A DNA stretch of 28,660 nucleotides from Palsa-459 sp035937595 (GTDB lineage Bacteria; Actinomycetota; Acidimicrobiia; Acidimicrobiales; RAAP-2): contig DASZHS010000033.1 in assembly GCA_035937595.1 (NCBI GenBank), positions 1-28,660 of the forward strand, given 5' to 3'. A program made the translations under genes and the position numbers. Positions within the stretch are counted from its first letter, which is position 1. The number at the start of each line of letters is the position of its first letter. A model generated the notes under the pieces. It searched no databases. It was not told where the DNA came from and saw nothing but the letters and a program-made list of their open reading frames with translations. This document shows positions 15,469-23,389 of the stretch, piece after piece.

Positions 15469-16016
15469 GGCGCCTCGGGCGTCGTCGGCGTCCCGAAGAG
15501 GGCGGCGCGGTAGTGGGCGAGCTCGGCGACCGAGGCTCGGACGTCCTCCATCGCGCGGTGCGTGGACACCTTCTCGGGGGCCGAAGCGAGGACCTCGGGG
15601 CGCCAGCGCCGCACCAGCTCCTTCACCGTCGACACGTCGACGTTGCGGTAGTGGAACCACGCCTCGACGTCGGGGAGGTACTCCTGGAGGAAGCGCCGGT
15701 CCGTGCCGATCGAGTTGCCGCAGAGGGGGACCTCGCCCTTGGGCACGTGGGCCTGGAGGAACGCCAGGGTGGCCCGCGAGGCGTCCTCGAGCGTCGTCGT
15801 CGACGCCCGGATCGCCTCGGTGAGCCCGGAGGCGGCGTGCATCTCGGCCACGACCGGGATCATGGCGGCGAGCTGGTCCTCGGTCGCGTGGATCACCAGG
15901 TCGGGGCCCTCGGCGAAGACGGCGAGGTCGTCGTCGGTCACGAGCGTCGCGATCTCGACCACGACGTCGCGCGTCGGGTCGAGCCCGGTCATCTCGAGGT
16001 CCATCCACACGAGCAT
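15465..16016 (-). CDS. orn: Oligoribonuclease
   Basis: A 183-aa DEDDh 3'-5' exoribonuclease that degrades di- to pentanucleotides, including pGpG from cyclic-di-GMP. The motifs are MDLEMTGL (Asp6, Glu8), the GNSIGTDRRFLQEYLP block, HYRNVDVSTVKEL and HRAMEDVRAS with the catalytic His and Asp. Length is normal. The ATG at 16016 has TAGATT 6 nt upstream and no Shine-Dalgarno. It leads a minus-strand operon with the acyl-CoA synthetase and is divergent from dut. Confidence 0.96.
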   Translation of the reverse strand: MLVWMDLEMTGLDPTRDVVVEIATLVTDDDLAVFAEGPDLVIHATEDQLAAMIPVVAEMHAASGLTEAIRASTTTLEDASRATLAFLQAHVPKGEVPLCGNSIGTDRRFLQEYLPDVEAWFHYRNVDVSTVKELVRRWRPEVLASAPEKVSTHRAMEDVRASVAELAHYRAALFGTPTTPEAP

Positions 16017-16022
16017 CCGCAG

Positions 16023-16028
16023 AATCTA
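16023..16028 (-). promoter_or_regulatory. -10 box of orn, leaderless type
   Basis: TAGATT on the minus strand, then 6 nt and the ATG at 16016. Confidence 0.6.
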
Positions 16029-16078
16029 GGTGACCCCTGCTCCGCGCTCGCCCACGGACGCGGCCGCAGCCGCGGGCG

Positions 16079-16084
16079 TAGCCT
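16079..16084 (+). promoter_or_regulatory. -10 box of dut, leaderless type
   Basis: TAGCCT, then 6 nt and the GTG at 16091. It is identical to the clpP box. Confidence 0.6.
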
Positions 16085-16090
16085 GCCCGC

Positions 16091-16534
16091 GTGGTCTCGG
16101 TCCCCGTGGTCGCGCTCGCCGGGGGCGCCCAGCTCCCTCGCTACGCCCACGACGCCGACGCCGGCTGCGACCTCGTCGCCAACGAGCACGTGGAGCTCGC
16201 ACCGGGTGGCGGGCGAGCCTCGGTCGGCTGCGGGATCGCCGTCGCGATCCCCGAGGGCCACGCCGGCTTCGTCCTCCCGCGCAGCGGGCTCGCGCTGCGC
16301 CACGGCGTGACCTGCCTCAACGCGCCGGGGCTCATCGACGCGGGCTACCGAGGCGAGCTCCGCGTGGTGCTCGTCAACACCGATCCCCGCGAGCCGTTCG
16401 TGGTGCGACCCGGCGACCGCGTCGCCCAGCTCGTGGTCCAGCGCGTCGAGCACGTGCGGTTCGTCGCGGCCGACGAGCTCACCACGACGTCGCGCGGCGA
16501 CGGCGGCTTCGGCTCGACGGGGGTCTCGGCGTGA
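16091..16534 (+). CDS. dut: dUTP diphosphatase
   Basis: A 147-aa trimeric-type dUTPase that converts dUTP to dUMP, keeping uracil out of DNA and supplying thymidylate synthesis. The motifs are DADAGCDLVA (1), LPRSGLALRHGV (2), the uridine-binding APGLIDAGYRGELRVVLVN (3), GDRVAQLVVQ (4) and the flexible C-terminal GDGGFGSTG (5). The GTG start is set by the -10 box 6 nt before it. Its stop overlaps the next start (GTGA). Confidence 0.96.
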   Translation: MVSVPVVALAGGAQLPRYAHDADAGCDLVANEHVELAPGGGRASVGCGIAVAIPEGHAGFVLPRSGLALRHGVTCLNAPGLIDAGYRGELRVVLVNTDPREPFVVRPGDRVAQLVVQRVEHVRFVAADELTTTSRGDGGFGSTGVSA

Positions 16535-17970
16535 AGCCGGACCCCCTCGACCCGCTCGACAGCGCGTTCATCACCCTCGAGGCACGGGGTGCGCCGCTGC
16601 ACATCGCGGCGGTCCTCGAGCTCGACCATCCCGCGGGCGGACCGGTCGACCCGATCACGACGTTCGACGAGATCAAGGCGCTCGTTGCCGCGCGCCTCCA
16701 CGAGATCCCCAAGCTGACGAAGCGGATCCTGCGCGTCCCGTTCGATCTCGCCTGGCCGGTCTGGGTCGAGGACCCGGAGTTCGACATCGACGAGCACGTG
16801 CTGCGGCGCTCGTGCCCGTCACCGGGGGGCGAGGCCGAGCTCGACGCGCTCGTCGGGAGGATCATGGCGACCGAGCTGCCGCCCGACCGGCCGCTGTGGG
16901 AGCTCTCGGTCGTCGAGGGCCTCGCGGACAAGCGCACCGCGGTGATCCTGAAGATCCACCACGCCCTCGCCGACGGGGTCTCGGGCGCCGTGACGTTCGC
17001 CAGGCTCTTCGACGTCTCGCCCGACGTGCGCGAGCCGTCGCACCGATCCGAGCTCGAGACCGCGGACGTGGCCCCGCTCCCGACGCCGCTCGAGCTGCTG
17101 GGTCGCACCGCCGGTGAGCTCCTGCGTCGTCCGCACGCGCTGCTCGAGGCGATCGGGGTGGGCGTCGAGCAGGCCGCCGCGATGGTCGAGCGCGCCGTGC
17201 GCCCGATCGAGGGCGACGGCGGCGCGCCGACGTCGATCCTCGCGGCGGGCAAGACGTCGCTCAACGGCAACCCGAGCCACGCCCGCCGGTACGCGCGGCT
17301 GCACCTCGACCTCGCCGAGGTGAAGGCCGCCGCCAAGCGCCGCGGTGCGACGGTGACCGACTTCGCCATGTGCACGGTCGGTGGCGCGCTCCGCCGGCTG
17401 CTCGAGTCGAGGGGCGAGCCGATCGAGCGCGACCTCATCGCGTTCATGCCCGTCAACGTGCGCCGCGAGGGCGCCGAGGGCGATCTCGGGAACCGGATCT
17501 CGGCGACCCTGGTGCGGCTGCACGCCGGTGAGCTCGACCACGAGGCCCGACTCGCCCTGATCCGGGACGAGAGCAGGGTGCGCAAGGGGGTCGACGACCA
17601 GAGCTCGCGCTTCCTCATGAACCTCGCGGCCGCGGTCGGTCCGACGATCGCCTCGATCGCCGGACAGACGCTCTACGACCTCGAGCTGTTCAACGAGCTT
17701 CCCCCCGTCGCCAACGTCACCGTGTCCTCGGTGCCCGGGCCGCCGGTCCCCCTGTGGCTCGCCGGTCGGCGTGTCGCGTCGGCGGCACCGCTCGGACCGC
17801 TCATGGGTGGCATCGCCCTCAACATCACGGTGCTCGGCTTCGGCGGGTTCCTCGAGTACGGCGTCCTCGCGTGCGCGAAGCGCCTCCCGGACCTCACCCC
17901 CCTGCGCGACCTGCTGGAGGACGAGGCGAACCGCCTCCTCAAGAGCCCCGCCGTCGAGGGAGCGACGTGA
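16531..17970 (+). CDS. Wax ester/triacylglycerol synthase family O-acyltransferase (WS/DGAT)
   Basis: A 479-aa bifunctional WS/DGAT-type acyltransferase that makes storage wax esters or triacylglycerol from acyl-CoA. It begins DPLDSAFITLE as usual; the catalytic HHxxxDG is HHALADG (143-149). RPLWELSVVEGL precedes it and the C-terminal domain has FMPVNVRREG, NRISATLVRL and NVTVSSVPGP, followed by ITVLGFGGFLEYGV. Length is normal. The GTG at 16531 overlaps the dut stop by four bases, an unusual functional pairing. The end is 7 nt from the convergent propeller-like gene. Substrate preference cannot be read from sequence. Confidence 0.93.
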   Translation: MKPDPLDPLDSAFITLEARGAPLHIAAVLELDHPAGGPVDPITTFDEIKALVAARLHEIPKLTKRILRVPFDLAWPVWVEDPEFDIDEHVLRRSCPSPGGEAELDALVGRIMATELPPDRPLWELSVVEGLADKRTAVILKIHHALADGVSGAVTFARLFDVSPDVREPSHRSELETADVAPLPTPLELLGRTAGELLRRPHALLEAIGVGVEQAAAMVERAVRPIEGDGGAPTSILAAGKTSLNGNPSHARRYARLHLDLAEVKAAAKRRGATVTDFAMCTVGGALRRLLESRGEPIERDLIAFMPVNVRREGAEGDLGNRISATLVRLHAGELDHEARLALIRDESRVRKGVDDQSSRFLMNLAAAVGPTIASIAGQTLYDLELFNELPPVANVTVSSVPGPPVPLWLAGRRVASAAPLGPLMGGIALNITVLGFGGFLEYGVLACAKRLPDLTPLRDLLEDEANRLLKSPAVEGAT

Positions 17971-17977
17971 CGCTGGC

Positions 17978-19819
17978 TCAGCGCGTCGTGGCGCGCACGG
18001 TCGCCGATGGCAAGGAGTCGCCGCTCGCGTCCCTCGCGACGACGCTCGCCACGTAGGTCGCACCCCGCGAGAGGCCGCCGAACCGACACGCGTGTGCGAT
18101 CGTCGTGCACCGTCGCGCCGTGGCCGCGCCCCGGATCGTGACGAGGTAGCCGAGGACGGGCTCGCCGGGCGGCGTCCTGGCCGTGCCCCAGGTCACCGTC
18201 ACCATCGCGGTCGCGCCGAGCACGCGCACGCCGCTCGGCGGCGCCGGCACCGCACCGGCGACGACCAGCGCTCGTGCGGACGTCGCCGAGGTGCCGAAGG
18301 ACGTCGTCACCGTCACCGAGATCCGGTAGCGGTGCCCGTTGCGGAGCCCGTGGATCTCGCACACGACGCTCGGGGATCGACACGACCTCCCCGAGGGTGA
18401 GGCCCACGCGGTGAACGACGAGACGGGGGCGCCGCCGTCGTCGGGCGGCGGGCTCCAGCGCACGATCGCACCACCGAGCGTGCCGCGGGTCACGACGTCC
18501 GAGGGCGCTCGTGGCGCCGTCAAGGGTCGCACGGGCGTGAGCTCCACGGAGAACGGGTAGGTCGCCGGATAGTTCGCCGCGTCGTGCAGGTCCGTCGCCG
18601 CGCCGATCGCGGTGCACCTGGCCATCGATGGGCACGAGAGGCCGAGCAGCGTCGAGGCACTCGACGACCGGGCGCCCGCGCGCACGCCCGGGACGAAGCC
18701 GATCGCGCTCCACACCCCGCTCGACCAGCTGAGGGCGCCCGCGATCTCGCCCCCGCCGCTCGTGGCGGGGCCGAAGCCTCCGACGGCCTCGCACAGCGTC
18801 GGGCCGCGACACGAGATCCCCCGGAGCTGACCCCACCTCGTGCGTGGCGAGAGGAAGGGGAGGCCGACGACCCTGGCGGCGCCCCACGTCCCGTCGATCG
18901 CGACGGCGACCTCGGGGTGCACGAGGCCAGGGTCGCCAGAGGCGCCAACCGCGAGACACGTCGACGTCGAAGGACAGGCGATGCCGAGCGCGGCGAACGA
19001 GGTGAACCGCGGCCCGTTCACCTGCGTCGGTGCCGACCAGGTCCCCGCGGTCTCGGTCCAGGAGTGGGTGACGATCTGGGTGGCGGCGAGGTCGTCGGTG
19101 GCGCTGAGCACGATGCAGTCCTTCGTGTCCGAGCAGCCGATCGCGTCAGGCTGCGCCTGCAGGAAGAGCGAGAGCGCCGCGAGGTCGGGGAGCTCGGTCG
19201 GAGCGCCCCAGGTTCCGGCGCTCTCGACGAGCACCATGGCATGGACGAGGCGGTCCGACCCCTCGTAGCCGCCGACCGCGACACAGGTCCGCGCAGCGAG
19301 GCACTCAACGGCGGTCAGCCCCGCACTCTCCCTCGACCCCGTCAGGCCGTCTGCTGGGATGGCGCCGGTCCTCGAGGTCCAGACCCCGCCTAACTCCTCG
19401 GCGGTCATCGGGAGCTGTGAACCGGTCGACGTCCGGTACCACCCGACCGCGGTGCAGTGGTTGGCGTCAGCGCAGGAGATCGACGTGAGCTGCGCGGGCG
19501 GGTGACCCCCGTAGGTGCCGCCGGCTGGAACGGCGACGAGCCGCGGCGCGCCCCACACGCCACCGCGATCGGTCACCACCGTGGGCTTGCCCTGCCCGGG
19601 TTCGTAGGCGGTGGTGCCGACGGCGGTGCACTGCGACGTCGTGGGGCACGAGATCGCCGCGTAGGGAGCGACCGGCGGAGACGGTCCGCCGACCGGCGGG
19701 GGCATTGCCTGCAGTGCCGAGAAGCCAGGCTCCGCACCCGCGTGGGCAGCGACCGCGATGACCACAGTGCAGAGGGCGATGAGGAAGGCGGCACCCGCGG
19801 AGAGGGATCGACGGCGCAC
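17978..19819 (-). CDS. Secreted protein with seven CX5C repeats and two fibronectin type III domains
   Basis: A 613-aa exported protein. The GTG at 19819 is chosen because AGGAGG sits 4 nt upstream and a signal peptide follows (VRRRSLSAGAAFLIALCTVVIAVAAHAGA). Residues ~55-430 hold seven repeats of the form (I/L)xCxxxxxCxAVG, with first cysteines near residues 58, 116, 173, 229, 282, 337 and 396, a period of 53-59. Most units also contain a G(V/T)W(G/S)A strand. This pattern suggests a seven-bladed beta-propeller with one disulfide per blade. Residues ~438-519 and ~524-613 look like FnIII domains (WSPPPDDGGAPVSSFTAW; VTWGTARTPPGEPVLGYLV). Ligand and function are unknown; surface or carbohydrate binding is a guess. 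Confidence 0.8.
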   Translation of the reverse strand: MRRRSLSAGAAFLIALCTVVIAVAAHAGAEPGFSALQAMPPPVGGPSPPVAPYAAISCPTTSQCTAVGTTAYEPGQGKPTVVTDRGGVWGAPRLVAVPAGGTYGGHPPAQLTSISCADANHCTAVGWYRTSTGSQLPMTAEELGGVWTSRTGAIPADGLTGSRESAGLTAVECLAARTCVAVGGYEGSDRLVHAMVLVESAGTWGAPTELPDLAALSLFLQAQPDAIGCSDTKDCIVLSATDDLAATQIVTHSWTETAGTWSAPTQVNGPRFTSFAALGIACPSTSTCLAVGASGDPGLVHPEVAVAIDGTWGAARVVGLPFLSPRTRWGQLRGISCRGPTLCEAVGGFGPATSGGGEIAGALSWSSGVWSAIGFVPGVRAGARSSSASTLLGLSCPSMARCTAIGAATDLHDAANYPATYPFSVELTPVRPLTAPRAPSDVVTRGTLGGAIVRWSPPPDDGGAPVSSFTAWASPSGRSCRSPSVVCEIHGLRNGHRYRISVTVTTSFGTSATSARALVVAGAVPAPPSGVRVLGATAMVTVTWGTARTPPGEPVLGYLVTIRGAATARRCTTIAHACRFGGLSRGATYVASVVARDASGDSLPSATVRATTR

Positions 19820-19940
19820 GTCACCTCCTCTGCGAGGGCGCGTGGCGATGGTACCGCCGCCGGTGCTGCCCGCCCTGCCCGCGGATGCGGCACGCATCGA
19901 CCGCTCGATCGCGTCCCCACCGCCTCGGAGCCGCCACGGC

Positions 19941-19946
19941 TATGCT
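19941..19946 (+). promoter_or_regulatory. -10 box of tRNA-Gly
   Basis: TATGCT ends 10 nt before the tRNA 5' end. Confidence 0.5.
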
Positions 19947-19956
19947 GACGCGACAC

Positions 19957-20032
19957 GCGGACGTGGCTCAGTTGGTAGAGCATCACCTTGCCAAGGTGAG
20001 GGTCGCGGGTTCGAGTCCCGTCGTCCGCTCCA
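19957..20032 (+). tRNA. tRNA-Gly (anticodon GCC), with encoded CCA
   Basis: A complete tRNA: acceptor GCGGACG pairs with CGTCCGC, the D arm contains GGCTCAGTTGGTAGAGC, the anticodon stem TCACC/GGTGA encloses TTGCCAA (anticodon GCC), and the T arm contains GGTTCGAGTCC. Discriminator T at 20029 is followed by an encoded CCA. Its 3' part is the likely attachment site of the element that starts immediately downstream. Confidence 0.96.
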
Positions 20033-20100
20033 AGAGATGACCTGATCGGGAGACAGAAACCGAAGCCTCCGTTCCTCCTCTAGGTCTTGCGAGCGTTGCG

Positions 20101-20120
20101 CCGTGCCCATCCCGTGCCCA
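20101..20120 (+). repeat. Tandem CCGTGCCCA repeat before the integrase gene
   Basis: CCGTGCCCA occurs at 20101-20109 and 20112-20120, an 11-bp period, i.e. about one helical turn. The position between the tRNA end and the integrase gene fits arm-type integrase or excisionase binding sites. The function is inferred. Confidence 0.45.
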
Positions 20121-20129
20121 ATGTTGCAG

Positions 20130-20146
20130 CTCAACCGACCGTTGAG
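20130..20146 (+). promoter_or_regulatory. Inverted repeat overlapping the integrase ribosome site
   Basis: CTCAAC (20130-20135) and GTTGAG (20141-20146) flank 5 nt. The second arm overlaps the weak GAGG just before the ATG at 20150, so the hairpin could hide the ribosome site, or the repeat could be an operator. Confidence 0.4.
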
Positions 20147-20149
20147 GTC

Positions 20150-21364
20150 ATGGCGACGAAGCGGTTCAAGGCAGCGTGGGGGAGCGTAAGACAGCTCGCG
20201 TCCGGGCGTTGGCAAGCGAGATACCAAGTCGGTCACGTCCGATACGTGGCCCCCGTCACCTTTCGCACTCGGAGGGAAGCCGAGTCGTACTTGTCGAGCA
20301 CCCGCACGTACCTCGAACGTGGGACATGGCGTCCAGTCGACCACGCTCCACTCCCGCTGCACGAGTACGCCGTCCGGTGGATCGAGCAAAGGGACAATCT
20401 TCGGCCCAGGTCCCGCGACCAGTATGAACTGCAGCTTCGACTCCGCATCCTCCCGCACCTCGGCGACGTCGACCTTTCGGATCTGACGGTCGCTCGGGTG
20501 CGCACGTGGCGGGCCGAGCTCATCCGCTCAGGAGATCGCCCGCCGACGGTTGCGAAGGCCTACCGACTGCTGCACGCGATCATGGCGACTGCACTCGAAG
20601 ACGAGCTCATCCTGAGGAACCCATGTGTCCTCAGGGGAGCATCCACCGAACGGTCCGCTGAACGGCCCATCGCATCCGTCCAGGAGGTGTTTGACCTTGC
20701 CGACGCAATGGATCCCAAGCTCAGGATGATGGTCCTGCTGGCCGGTTTCACGGGGCTGCGCCTGGGCGAGTTGCTGGCGCTGCGCAAGGATCGAGTCGAC
20801 CTCGATGCTTGCACCGTCCAGGTCGCCGAGCAGTATCAGGAGTTGGCATCCGGTGAGCTCATCCTTGGGCCGCCAAAGACCGCGGCCGGTCATCGCACCG
20901 TCTCAGTGCCCGAAGCGATCATCGGCGATTTGAAGGAGCACCTGCGGTGTCACACGGCCTCGATTCCTCGAGCGCTGCTCTTCGGGTCCGAAGTCGTGTC
21001 CGACCGGCCGATCTCCCGCAAGACCTTCTACCGCCAATGGAAGATTGCGGTCACAGCCACTGGGATGAGCGGCTTCCGCTTTCACGACCTTCGGCATACC
21101 GCGAACACGTTGACGGCCTTGACCGGGGCGAGCACCAAGGAGCTCATGGCGAGGATGGGACACGCTTCGGCGAGGGCCGCTCTGATCTACCTTCATGCCA
21201 CGCCTGAGCGAGATCGAGAGATCGCCACTGCCTTGAGCAAGGTCATCGCTGCCTCGCGCTCCAACCCCAGCGACGACGAGCAGGTAGCACTGCAACGCCT
21301 GGCACGAGAGAGGCGACACGATCAGGACGCGCCAGGCGCGACAGCACGAGGATCGGAAGCCTGA
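20150..21364 (+). CDS. Tyrosine recombinase (site-specific integrase)
   Basis: A 404-aa phage/ICE-type integrase. An N-terminal arm-binding region (WGSVRQLASGRWQARYQV, an AP2-like three-strand pattern) is followed by a core-binding SAM-like domain (LPLHEYAVRWIEQ...LTVARVRTWRAELI) and the catalytic domain. Catalytic residues are visible: Arg in FTGLRLGELLALR, the Lys region near GPPKTAAGHRTV, the HDLRHTANT box, MGHASARAALIY with the second His and the Tyr nucleophile in IYLHAT. The ATG at 20150 is preferred; a TTG at 20087 would add 21 residues encoded by the repeat region. It probably catalyses integration into the tRNA-Gly gene just upstream. All catalytic residues are kept, so it may be active. 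Confidence 0.95.
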   Translation: MATKRFKAAWGSVRQLASGRWQARYQVGHVRYVAPVTFRTRREAESYLSSTRTYLERGTWRPVDHAPLPLHEYAVRWIEQRDNLRPRSRDQYELQLRLRILPHLGDVDLSDLTVARVRTWRAELIRSGDRPPTVAKAYRLLHAIMATALEDELILRNPCVLRGASTERSAERPIASVQEVFDLADAMDPKLRMMVLLAGFTGLRLGELLALRKDRVDLDACTVQVAEQYQELASGELILGPPKTAAGHRTVSVPEAIIGDLKEHLRCHTASIPRALLFGSEVVSDRPISRKTFYRQWKIAVTATGMSGFRFHDLRHTANTLTALTGASTKELMARMGHASARAALIYLHATPERDREIATALSKVIAASRSNPSDDEQVALQRLARERRHDQDAPGATARGSEA

Positions 21365-21586
21365 GGGTGAACGAAAATCCCGAGAGCCGGACGACCGTTG
21401 TTGATCTGTGTACGAGTTACCAGGCCGATCCCAGCGCCCGAGACCTCTTCCGTGACCAGATGCGTCGTCGTCATCAATCGAAGGGCTTGGGTCAATCGCG
21501 GACTCGAGCTGGCCAGCGTGCTGCGAGCAGGAGTGCTTGGCCCGATTGGCAATCCCGATGGGTGCCCTTCCAACCCCGAGGACGTG

Positions 21587-21898
21587 ATGATCGTGGTCGA
21601 TGCTGACTACTGGTCGGGGCAGCTTGCAGAGCTGAGTGACGCCGTGCTCGACTTCCCGAACCAAGGCGACAGGTCAGAGTCGCCGATCGGCGCAGGACTC
21701 GCCCCGGGCACCTCCGAACGTCTGACGCTGTCCGTAGAGCAGGCTGCCGCGGCACTCGGTATCAGCCGTGCGTCCGCTTACGAGGCAGTGCACCGAGGGG
21801 AGATCCCCCACATCAAGATCGGTAAGAGAATGTTGATTCCTCGGGCGTCACTCGATCGCTTGCTTGCCTCTGCAGATCGACCCAAGAGTCGCCCCTAA
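21587..21898 (+). CDS. Excisionase-family helix-turn-helix protein
   Basis: A 103-aa protein whose C-terminal half is a MerR/Xis-like winged-helix domain: LTLSVEQAAAALGISRASAYEAVHRGEIPHIKIGKRMLIPRASLDRLL (about residues 45-92), the pattern of the excisionase DNA-binding family. The N-terminal 45 residues are acidic and not recognised. The ATG at 21587 (or the adjacent GTG at 21584) follows GAGGA; the frame is open back to 21398 but that part has no family character. It probably directs excision together with the integrase or regulates it. The 222 nt between the integrase stop and this start hold no gene I can support. Confidence 0.82.
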   Translation: MIVVDADYWSGQLAELSDAVLDFPNQGDRSESPIGAGLAPGTSERLTLSVEQAAAALGISRASAYEAVHRGEIPHIKIGKRMLIPRASLDRLLASADRPKSRP

Positions 21899-21970
21899 AG
21901 GCATTGACCCCTCGAGGACTCGACAGGGCTGAAGCTGGTATGAGCATGACGCGGAGGCCGCTTAGTCGGG

Positions 21971-22561
21971 ATGTCTTCCCCTTTGGTTACTCTCGGCGCG
22001 GTGGCTCCTGCAATCGTGGGTGGTCTGATCGGCGCGGCAGCCGTCGTACTTGGTGTCTACCTCACAAGTGTCTTTGAAGCGGGGCGCGAACGAAAGCGAG
22101 GCTTACAAGAGACCGCTCTGAGGCTCCGTAACGCATTGCAGTTGTCCTCCTTCGCAATCTTTGATCCCGCGGGCCGCCGAGAGGCAGTTGCTGATGCCCA
22201 GCTATGGGACCAGCGCTTTGCCGACACCCAAGACCTCATTGGTGAGCTGTTGGTTCGTTGCCGTGGGAAGCGAAGGCGACAGCGCCGTCGCCGAAAGCTA
22301 GTTGACCGCCTCAACGTGCTCTTCTCCGCTGGGATCAAAACCATCGAGACTGGACGCACGCCGAGCCAAGTTGAACTTGTTGTGCTTGCCGAAGCCTTGA
22401 GAGACCTAAATGAACTCTTGTTTGGGTACGCCGGGGCCGCGCTACCTACTCGACTCGACGACTTTGAAGCAGACGTCATCTACTTCCGCGACCACGGTCT
22501 GGACGCTCCGAATCCACCATCGGGAGCTGCAGGTCGTCCAGGCGGGGTGGCCCCGGAGTAG
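21971..22561 (+). CDS. Single-span membrane protein of unknown function
   Basis: A 196-aa protein I do not recognise. A hydrophobic segment near the N-terminus (VAPAIVGGLIGAAAVVLGVYLTSVF, about 10-34) probably anchors it, followed by a mostly helical cytoplasmic part with a very basic stretch GKRRRQRRRRKL (about 99-110). The overall design, an N-terminal anchor and a charged helical body, is common for small proteins on actinobacterial mobile elements. A GGAGG lies 13 nt before the ATG, too far to be strong support. Codons contain more A/T-ending triplets than the left half of the window. No function is proposed. Confidence 0.6.
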   Translation: MSSPLVTLGAVAPAIVGGLIGAAAVVLGVYLTSVFEAGRERKRGLQETALRLRNALQLSSFAIFDPAGRREAVADAQLWDQRFADTQDLIGELLVRCRGKRRRQRRRRKLVDRLNVLFSAGIKTIETGRTPSQVELVVLAEALRDLNELLFGYAGAALPTRLDDFEADVIYFRDHGLDAPNPPSGAAGRPGGVAPE

Positions 22562-22638
22562 GCGAGCCGACCAACTCGGTCACTGACTTCCAGTCGGGGT
22601 CGTCGAATCTGATGGCGTGCCATTTCGGCGGAGGTGCT

Positions 22639-22644
22639 TAGCGT
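22639..22644 (+). promoter_or_regulatory. -10 box of the hisA pseudogene, leaderless type
   Basis: TAGCGT followed by 6 nt and the GTG at 22651. It has the same layout as the chromosomal leaderless genes, which suggests the gene came from a similar genome with its own promoter. Confidence 0.55.
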
Positions 22645-22650
22645 GTCGCG

Positions 22651-23385
22651 GTGCCCGTCGATCCAACTTCGTTCGTCCTGCTGTTCGCGGTCGACGTCGC
22701 CAATGGCACGGCGGTGCGATTGATCCAGGGCGATGCCGAGTCGGAGATGAGGTACGGCGCGCCGCTGGCCGCCGCGCTGGCATGGCAAGCCGGCGGGGCA
22801 CAGTGGGTGCACCCCGTCGACCTCGACGCCGCGTTCAGCCGCGGCTCGAACCGCGACCTGAATGCCGAGATCGTAGGCCGGCTAGACGTCCCGGTCGCGC
22901 TGTCCCGTGGGGGTCTGTGACGACGAGTCGCTCTCCGCCGCGCTCGCGACCGGCTGCGCCCGGGTCAACATCGGCACCGCCGCGCCGGAACGGCCCGAGT
23001 GGGACCGCGCCGCGATCGTCGGCACGGCGAGCGAATCGTGGTCGGGCTGGACGTCCGCAGCACCACGCTGGCGGCCCGTGGCTGGACTCATGACGGCGGT
23101 GAGCTGTTCGACGTCCTGGTTCGGCTCGACGCGGAGGGCTGTCCCCGGTACGTGGTCACGGACGTCAGCCGCGACGGCACCCTGACCGGGCCGAACCTCG
23201 ACCTGCTGCGCGACGTGTGCGCGGTAATCCAGCGGGCGGTGATCACGAGCGGCGGGGTCGGCAGCCTCGAAGACCTGCGCGGCCTGGCCGGGCTCGCAGG
23301 TGTCGGCTTCGAGGGCGCGATCGTCCGCAAGGCGCTCTACGCCGGCGCGTTCACGCTCTCGGAGGCGCTCGCAGCCGTTCGCTAG
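22651..23385 (+). pseudogene. hisA: hisA/priA phosphoribosyl isomerase, two compensating frameshifts
   Basis: The three frame segments together give one nearly full-length HisA/PriA protein (TIM barrel; ProFAR isomerase in histidine synthesis, in some Actinobacteria also TrpF activity). Segment 1 (22651 to about 22906) encodes FAVDVANGTAVRLIQGDAE and WVHPVDLDAAFSRGSNRDL. Near 22904-22914, in a C3-GT-G5 context, one extra base shifts to a frame encoding CDDESLSAALATGCARVNIGTAA. Near 23018-23024 one missing base restores the first frame: RIVVGLDVRSTTLAARGW, DVSRDGTLTGPN, ITSGGVGSLEDL and GAIVRKALYAGAFTL. As written no functional protein results. The active-site Asp residues and phosphate loops are intact, so the damage is recent or comes from sequencing indels. 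Confidence 0.88.
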
Positions 23386-23389
23386 AGGG

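Noticed and set aside
21367..21606. 79-aa frame starting just after the integrase stop
   Set aside because: The N-terminal 35 residues look plausible, but it overlaps the excisionase-like gene start, ends in low-complexity sequence and has no recognisable domain.
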